Assembly (NCBI GenBank): GCA_022414725.1
Contig: CM039464.1
Span: 9,004,278 to 9,068,277, forward strand
DNA from: Microglena sp. YARC
Taxonomy: Eukaryota; Chlorophyta; Chlorophyceae; Chlamydomonadales; Chlamydomonadaceae
Reading direction: 5' to 3'
Length of the DNA: 64,000 bases
Shown here piece after piece: positions 58,867-64,000 of this stretch. Position 1 is the stretch's first letter; each line of letters begins with the position of its first letter. A model generated the notes under the pieces. That model worked only from the letters and a program-made list of their open reading frames with translations. It had not been told where the DNA came from and did no database searches. Position numbers and translations under genes: made by a program.

Positions 58867-58895
<29 letters not shown>
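58689..58895. repeat. Long inverted repeat (hairpin), ~60-bp GC-rich arms plus AT arms
   Basis: The left arm TTCGCGAAGCCGATAGATCT... (58,714-58,774) and right arm (58,812-58,869) are exact reverse complements except for two single-base length differences (CCC/CC and C8/C7). They are extended outward by (AT)n on both sides. The loop is a ~37-bp AT-rich stretch. Confidence 0.95.
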
Positions 58896-58900
<5 letters not shown>

Positions 58901-58963
58901 GAGCCGTTTGAGCCGTCGAACTGCTCCTCGCTCCTCCTATTTGCCTTCTTTGCCCTGTTCCAA

Positions 58964-59597
58964 ATGAAATCGAATAGCCTTCTGAATGAATCCAGCCTAC
59001 AAAGTTACAAGAGCGATCGGAAGTCGCCCGCAGCCGTCTTGGCCATTCTCGAGAAAGCCCCAACGGCTTCTAACTGGAGAGGAAACTTCGATGCTCGTAT
59101 TGAAGAAGGTGGACCTTGCCTGTTGTTTTGCCGCGCTTGTGCCATTGGCGTCAGTCCCAACAACATTAGCAACTCTACGAATGCACACATGAAGGCGTGC
59201 AAGGGGGGCTCAACGAACGAAGCCGGCTGCTTGTGAGGATCAAAGCCAACCTAGCAGACCCTACTGACATTGTTCCCGAGGGTTCTGATGATGAGCCATG
59301 GCAGCTTCACAACAGTGCTGGTTTTGATGAACTGGTCAACTTGCCATCTGCACTGAAGGTTGGTGATGCCGCCAAGGCATGGCTTTCAAGGCAGCTTCAG
59401 GTTGAGAATGCAGCTTTAGCTAGCAGGAACCAAGCTCTGCAGCGCAGGCTGCAGCGTGAGGTAGCAGTGGCGGCGGGAGATCAAGACGTCGGTGGAGAGG
59501 GGGGGGGGCTGCCCCTGCCCCTGCCCCTCCTAAGAGGAGTAGGGGCAGGCCCCCTAGCAGTCCTAAGGAACGGTGCTCCGTTGCTGCTAGGGAATAG
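58964..59597 (+). pseudogene. BED-like zinc finger / coiled-coil / AT-hook protein gene with two frameshifts
   Basis: Starts at ATG 58,964. The first frame encodes NSLLNESSLQSYKSD, a conserved-looking region and a zinc finger C56-x2-C59-x15-H75-x3-C79 (CRAC ... NAHMKAC), as in BED fingers of hAT elements. The frame shifts in a G6 run (59,203-59,208) into LNERSRLLVRIKANLADPTD, an acidic stretch, and a Leu/Gln-rich helix (LSRQLQVENAALASRNQALQ). It shifts again in a G10 run (59,499-59,508) into APAPAPPKRSRGRPPSSPKE, an AT-hook (RGRP), ending at TAG 59,595-59,597. Both shifts fall in homopolymers, so they may be sequencing errors. It could be a DNA-binding accessory protein or a captured regulator; no transposase core. 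Confidence 0.7.
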
Positions 59598-59694
59598 GGA
59601 TTCAGCCTATGGCCTTTAGGGGATGATTCAGGGCGACTGCACAATGTGTCCATGTAACCCTACTAGTCTACTACCCTAGCGAAGAAATCGCGGC

Positions 59695-60072
59695 ATGATG
59701 ATGAATTGATGATGATGATGAACTGTTCGGCAACCAGTAGCAGCTTCTAGGCAGCTCCATGTGCACTAGCTTGCGTTAGTTTTGGCTGAATGACCAGCCA
59801 GGGGAGCTGCCTAGAAGCTGCAAAAATTAGACAGTTTAAAGACTTTTCTAGGTACCTGATGTATGCTGAACTGCTGATGGTGATGAACTGATGATGGAGG
59901 ATAAAAACCAGTAGCAGCTTCTAGGCAGCTCCCTGTGAACTAGCTTGCGTTAGTTTTGGCTGAATGACCAGCCAGGGGAGCCGCCTAGAAGCTGCACAAA
60001 TTAGACAGTGTATAGACTTTTTTAGGAAGCTGATGTATGCTGAAGTGCTGATGGTGATGAACTGCTGATGGG
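59695..60072. repeat. Twin ~174-bp direct repeat with internal hairpins
   Basis: Two copies, with AACCAGTAGCAGCTTCTAGG at ~59,732 and ~59,906. Each copy contains CAGCTTCTAGGCAGCTCC (59,740-59,757 in the first) and its inverted match GGAGCTGCCTAGAAGCTG (59,803-59,820) with a ~45-base loop. GATGATGAACTG phrases separate the copies. Confidence 0.92.
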
Positions 60073-60372
60073 GGTAGGGGGGACTTCGCCTGGGTTGGCT
60101 CGGAGGCTATATCGTGACCGTCTAGTGTGTGACCGCGCCGGCAGCGAGCTTCACAAGTGATTACTGAACTAAAAATAAATCCTGTATTGTGTTTTGAAGG
60201 TATACGGCACCTTAATATGATGCAGACTACATGTAAAATAAATCCCAGATTTTTCAGAGGCCTCCTTGAGGTACCGATATACCAGATATAGATCTATACT
60301 GCTATATATAGATATATATAGATATATACGTGGGGGCAATATAGATCTATTTGCCGCCCCCCTAAACAATAC

Positions 60373-60645
60373 AAATATATGAGATACATTAAAATAAAAT
60401 AATAGATCATACTAGTACTAATACTACTAAACATAAGACATAATCATCATAATCATCATAATAATAATACATATAAATACGTACCTTGAATGTGTGCACC
60501 GGATGCATTGAGCCCTTGCGGCTGATACACGCATACATTTAAGTACACAAATATATATACAAATAAATATATACACAAATATATATACATACAAATATAT
60601 ATAAGAATACATAAAAATAATAATAATACATACATGCATACATAC
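60373..60645 (-). repeat. Intron B-C: AT-rich DNA and a copy of the exon B donor junction
   Basis: 60,478-60,535 repeats the end of exon B (minus strand CGCAAGGGCTCAATGCATCC ... ATTCAAG|GTACGT), one copy beside the genuine junction at 60,645/60,646. The rest is ATAATAATACATA simple sequence. Confidence 0.88.
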
Positions 60646-61173
60646 CTCGATTGTGTGCACCGGGTGCATTGAGCCCTTGCGACTGATACATGCCAGCTGG
60701 GCCTCATGCAGAGCAGCACTGATACTCTGTCCACTCTCTCTCAGCTTCTCCGTCAACCCGCCGCAGATGAGATACACAGGCACAGTCATGTCAGCCACGT
60801 AGAAGGCTTGGCGGAGCGCGCCCGAAATGAGAAAACCAGTCGCATTCCTTGACACCTCTTTCTTGGCGCCAAGGTACCAGTCTTTGAGAGTCTGCTTGTT
60901 TGACTTCTCAGGCCTGACCATGCCGTACTTGCGCAGCTGACTGATTTCTCCGCCCGCTACGAGTAAGATGTTGACTTGGGGGGGGTCGTCCGGTCTCTGG
61001 GCAAACCAGCTGTCCCAGACCCCCGCGATCTGCTCCAGAACAAAGAGCGTGCCCCCGTAGGGCATCGCCATGGAGTCATCCAGCACAAAAACACCTCCTA
61101 GGCATCCCTCAACAGAGTTCTGGCCAAGAAGGAATCGGCCGTCTACCTGCTTGTACGCGTTCTGGGCCTTCAC
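60646..61173 (-). CDS. EF-hand gene exon B: unique N-terminal region
   Basis: 528 bp (176 codons, phase 0 both sides), acceptor TTCATCTAG, donor ATCGAG|GTATGT. Encodes residues 94-269: VKAQNAYKQVDGRFLLGQNS, GCLGGVFVLDDSMAMPYGG, LFVLEQIAGVWDSWFAQRPD, VNILLVAGGEISQLRKYGMV, a NATGFLISGALRQAFYVADM block, VPVYLICGGLTEKLRESGQS and ISRKGSMHPVHTIE. Alternating hydrophobic strands (FVLDDS; VNILLVAGG; VPVYLICGG; HPVHTI) and helices suggest a Rossmann-like, perhaps divergent VWA-type fold, but the MIDAS D-x-S-x-S is not met. No firm family. Confidence 0.88.
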
Positions 61174-61600
61174 CTAGATGAAGGGAAAGGTACATGTAGA
61201 TGAGTACATAGATTTATAAATAGAGATATCCCTTTCCCCATAGGTCAGAGCCATGTAGGCATCAAACACAAAGACTCCTCCTAGGCATCCCTCGACGGAT
61301 TTCTAGCCCAGAAGAAATCTGCCGTCTACTTGCTTGCACGCGTTCTGGGCTTTCACCTGCACAAAGGGCAAGGTATATGTTAAGGGAACGTCAATATGAT
61401 ATCACATGGTATCATGTGTCATCATATGCCATTATATCATCACAGGGAATCGCCATGGAGTTATCCAACACAAAGACACCTCCTAGGCATTCCTCAACAT
61501 ATTTCTAGCCCAGAAAGAATCGGCTGTCTACTTGCTTGTACGCGCTCTAGGCCTTCACATACAAGAGGGCAAGGTATACATAGATGAGTAAATAAATATA
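61174..61600 (-). repeat. Intron A-B: two large pseudo-copies of exon B start
   Basis: Copies at ~61,240-61,356 and ~61,440-61,562. The first keeps an acceptor (TGTGCAG|GTGAAAGCCC) but has an in-frame TAG where exon B has GGC-CAG-AAC (as GGC-TAG-AAA). The second has lost the acceptor AG and carries TAG codons. Pseudo-exons. Confidence 0.9.
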
Positions 61601-62400
61601 TAAATAAAGATGTCCCATGCCCAATAGGGCATAGTCCTGGAGGCATCCAACACAAAGGGCAAGGTATATGTAGATGAGTAAATAGATACATGAATACAGA
61701 TGTCACTCGTGATATAGGGCATAGCCATGGAGGCATCCAACACCAAGGGCAAGGTATATGTAGATGAGTAGATAGATACATGAATACAGATGTCACTCGT
61801 GATATAGGGCATAGCCATGGAGGCATCCAACACAAAGGGCAAGGTATATGTAGATGAGTAAATAGATACATGAATACAGATGTCACTCGTGATATAGGGC
61901 ATAGCCATGGAGGCATCCAACACAAAGGGCAAGGTATATGTAGATGAGTAAATAAATACATGAATAAAGATGTCACATGCGCAATGGGGCATAGCCATGG
62001 AGGCATCCAATACAAAGGGCAAGGTATGTGTAGATGAGTAAATAAATACATGAATAAAGATGTCACATGCGCAATAGGGCATAGCCATGGAGGCTTCCAA
62101 TACAAAGGGCAAGGTATATGTAGATGAGTAAATAAATACATGAATACAGATGTCACATGCGCAAAAGGGCATAGCCATGGAGGCTTCCAATACAAAGGGC
62201 AAGGTATATGTAGACGAGTAAATAAATACATGAATACAGATGTCACATGCGCAATAGGGCAGAGCCATGGAGGCTTCCAATACAAAGACACCTCCCATGC
62301 ATCCCTTGACAGATTTCTGGCCCACAAGGAATCGGCTGTCTGCATGCTTGGATGCGTCCTGGGCCCTCGCCCACATGCAGGACAAGGTATGTGTTACGGC
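61601..62400 (-). repeat. Intron A-B: 90-bp array (8 copies) seeded by an exon B copy
   Basis: AGGCATCCAA or AGGCTTCCAA recurs at 61,641, 61,731, 61,821, 61,911, 62,001, 62,091, 62,181 and 62,271, exactly 90 bp apart. 62,270-62,390 is a longer copy of the exon B start (minus strand ...CGATTCCTTGTGGGCC...). Each unit carries the exon fragment GVFVLEASMAMPY plus intron. A 90-bp period keeps two minus-strand frames of ~280 codons open; these are not genes. Confidence 0.95.
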
Positions 62401-63346
62401 TCAGTTCATTATTGCTTGTTTTTAACTGTTTAAATTGTGTCTTGTTTTGCCGTTGGCTGTTCTGCACTATGCTGTAGCGATCTAAGCTGGTCCCCCCTGT
62501 TTACATATATAGCGTTCCGCTTCATATCTATCTATCGTTTCAGCCCCTTTCAGTGATATACAATGGTCTAGTGATAGATCAGATCGCTTGAGGATGAAGA
62601 GTCGGGTGTTCGACTCCCCCTTCGGTCGCTCTTGGCGTTGCAGGTCGTCGTCAGCCGCGATGGTAGCTTGTCCAGTTGAGGTGTACGACGGGCTCCCTTA
62701 AAACCACGCCCCACCAGGCGTTATCATTATCTATGGTTTCGGTACACATCTACCAATCGTTTCATGCGTTGTGTTGTAGCGATCTAAGCTGTTTCCCATA
62801 CATATGTATCGTTTACTATTTGTTGGCGTTAAGCCTACCCGTGCTTTTGTTTGGAAACACAGCTGCCTTTCCTTTTTAAGGTAAGGCAAGGCCTGTTAGC
62901 CTATTTACCTACCCCTGGATTGTTAACACACATACCTTGGAAATGTGTTGGGGTTCAGTTCACCAGTGCTTGTTTTTAAACTACCTTTCCTGTTTGAAGG
63001 TTGGGCAAGTTCCTTGGGCCTATCTGCCTATCCCTGGACTGGACCCCTATCCCCACCTTCCCACCCCCCATCCCACCTTCCCACCCCCATCGCCACCTCC
63101 CACTCCTATCCCCACCCCCAGCCCACCTCCCACCCCCCAGCCCCACCTCCCCACCCCATATCCCCACCTCCCCACCCCCTATCCCCACCTCCCACCCCCT
63201 ATCCCACCCCCCAGCCCCACCTCCCACCCCCTATCTCACCACCCACCCCTATCCCCACCTTCCCACTTCCTACCCCCACCTCCCACCCACTATCCCCCTC
63301 CCACCCACTATCCCCACCTACCCTATAAATACATATATACACAAAC
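62401..63346. other. Intron A-B, distal part: dispersed repeats and C-rich tract
   Basis: GTAGCGATCTAAGCTG occurs at ~62,474 and ~62,776. 62,563-62,630 is a tRNA-like stretch (entered separately). 62,881-62,930 and 62,952-63,042 are copies of the GGTTGGGCAAGT dispersed repeat. 63,045-63,330 is CCCACCTCCCACCCCCTAT-type low complexity. No exon seen. Confidence 0.7.
62563..62630 (+). other. tRNA-like A and B box pair (possible SINE head)
   Basis: TGGTCTAGTGATAG resembles a Pol III A box, and GGGTGTTCGACTCCC 28 bases later resembles a B box (GGTTCGANTCC). A D-arm (GGTC/GATC) can pair, but no acceptor stem or anticodon stem forms, so it is not a functional tRNA. Confidence 0.3.
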
Positions 63347-63626
63347 CTTGGCGATGTGCTCGTCCATGAGCTCCAGGCTGGCAGCCGTTGAGTCAATCAG
63401 AGGGATGAGGTCAGCGTACAGCTTGGGAATAACACCCACATGTACTGCTGTACCGTCAGGCTGCCACCACGTGAAGTACGGGCCCTTGCAGTATGCCGAC
63501 TCAGAGTGGTTGTTAATGGCGTCATGAGATTTGGGGTACTTGTTGATGCCGATCTTGGTGGGAGAGCCAATTCCGGGGCTCTTGGAAGTAGAGCGCATCG
63601 TCATGCTGAAGCGGTCATACGCCCAC
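63347..63626 (-). CDS. EF-hand gene exon A (first exon visible; gene continues beyond window)
   Basis: 280 bp, acceptor CACATCAG, donor GCCAAG|GTTTGT; phase 2 in, 0 out. Encodes residues 1-93 of the visible protein: WAYDRFSMTMRSTSKSPGIG, SPTKIGINKYPKSHDAINNH, YCKGPYFTWWQPDGTAVHVG, VIPKLYADLIPLIDSTAASL, ELMDEHIAK. No known domain recognised. It begins in mid-codon, so at least one exon lies past 64,000. Confidence 0.82.
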
Positions 63627-64000
63627 CTGATGTGGTTGGAGGTGGTTGGAGGTAGTTGGAGGTGGTTGGAGGCTCTTTGCAGTAGAGCGCATCGTCATGC
63701 TAAAGCGGTCATACGCCCACCTGATGTGTTTGGAGGTGGTTGAGGTGGTTGGGGGTGGTTTGAGGTGGTTTGAGGTGGTTGGGGGTGGTTGGAGGTTGTT
63801 GAAGGGGGAGATCCCAATTACGGGGCTCTTGGCAGTCGAGCGCATGGTCTCTCCCCCCCCCCCCCCCCCCCCCCCCTCCCCATCACACACACACACCAAA
63901 TTACACACACAAACACACACCATGCAACCCACCTGGCCGTCAGCTCCACCCTACTGCTCCCCACCATCACCCACCCAGCTCTCATCTCCCCATACCCCTC
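63627..64000 (-). repeat. Upstream intron: copies of the exon A acceptor junction, GGTTGGAG repeats
   Basis: 63,680-63,726 copies the exon A start with its acceptor (minus strand ACATCAG|GTGGGCGTATGACC). 63,800-63,848 is a second partial copy (CATGCGCTCGACTGCC...). GGTGGTTGGAG repeats fill the spaces; 63,855-63,876 is poly-C, then a CACACA tract. No further exon recognised. Confidence 0.85.

Larger units (their letters stand above)
58630..60364 (+). mobile_element. hAT-like non-autonomous DNA transposon, 1,735 bp
   Basis: Left end TAGGGAGCGGCAAAG and right end (reverse complement) TAGGGGGGCGGCAAATAG form terminal inverted repeats beginning TAGGG, which fits the hAT terminal rule Y-A-R-N-G. 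Flanks are AACAATAA (58,622-58,629) and AACAATAC (60,365-60,372), an 8-bp target duplication with one mismatch, the hAT length. Inside are subterminal palindromes, one frameshifted gene and a twin repeat. No DDE transposase core or hAT dimerisation domain is present, so movement would need a helper. Confidence 0.75.

Noticed and set aside
61494..62385. Two ~280-codon minus-strand frames that look like a repeat protein
   Set aside because: The 90-bp period keeps the frames open; the units are exon B fragments plus intron, and the gene model skips them in frame.

Overview
The window is nuclear DNA of a eukaryote. Its longest gene is split by GT-AG introns, most of the rest is retrotransposon and simple or tandem repeat, and nothing prokaryotic (operons, Shine-Dalgarno sites, CRISPR) is visible. 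A repeat-rich protist or green alga, perhaps a flagellated prasinophyte, is my guess. It rests on the dual-endonuclease LINE (a type described from Chlamydomonas) and on Arg-Pro-x-Ser-Ala motifs in the main gene; the species cannot be fixed from the sequence. Recurrent single-base indels in some stretches look like error-rich long-read consensus.

1-33.3 kb is a transposon and repeat yard. Three copies of a ~640 bp unit alternate with huge (CAT)n arrays (1-3,601). A Copia gag-protease fragment (4,083-4,871) stops in its protease at a (TTACA)n tract, which is also the 3' tail of a 5'-truncated minus-strand LINE (LINE-1, 5,167-~6,425). Next to it lies a long minus-strand LINE (LINE-2, ~6,425-27,500). 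LINE-2 shows an AP-endonuclease, reverse transcriptase, RNase H, a zinc motif and a C-terminal restriction-like endonuclease motif, the Dualen/RandI plan. A degenerate Copia element with LTRs (8,472-15,609) sits inside LINE-2, and a 1,000-N gap (16,778-17,777) interrupts it with the same sequence on both sides. 27.5-33.3 kb holds several families of short repeats and no gene that I recognise.

34.8-63.6 kb is one minus-strand gene. I could join nine exons (A-I) that keep frame through eight GT-AG introns and give the C-terminal 928 residues of a protein: a unique N-terminal region, four EF-hands, and a Ser/Pro/Arg-rich tail with Arg-Pro-x-Ser-Ala motifs. The 5' end lies beyond 64,000. The notable feature is the introns. 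At most exon-intron junctions the exon edge, with its splice site, has been tandemly duplicated from one to a dozen times, so the introns are filled with decoy donors, decoy acceptors and pseudo-exons. One intron also holds a ~10.4 kb satellite of a 17-bp unit. The 3' end of the gene has been copied too and expanded into a 53-bp minisatellite.

Within intron B-C lies a 1,735 bp hAT-like DNA transposon (58,630-60,364). It has short terminal inverted repeats beginning TAGGG, 8-bp target-site duplications, large palindromes, and a frameshifted gene for a BED-like zinc finger, coiled-coil and AT-hook protein.
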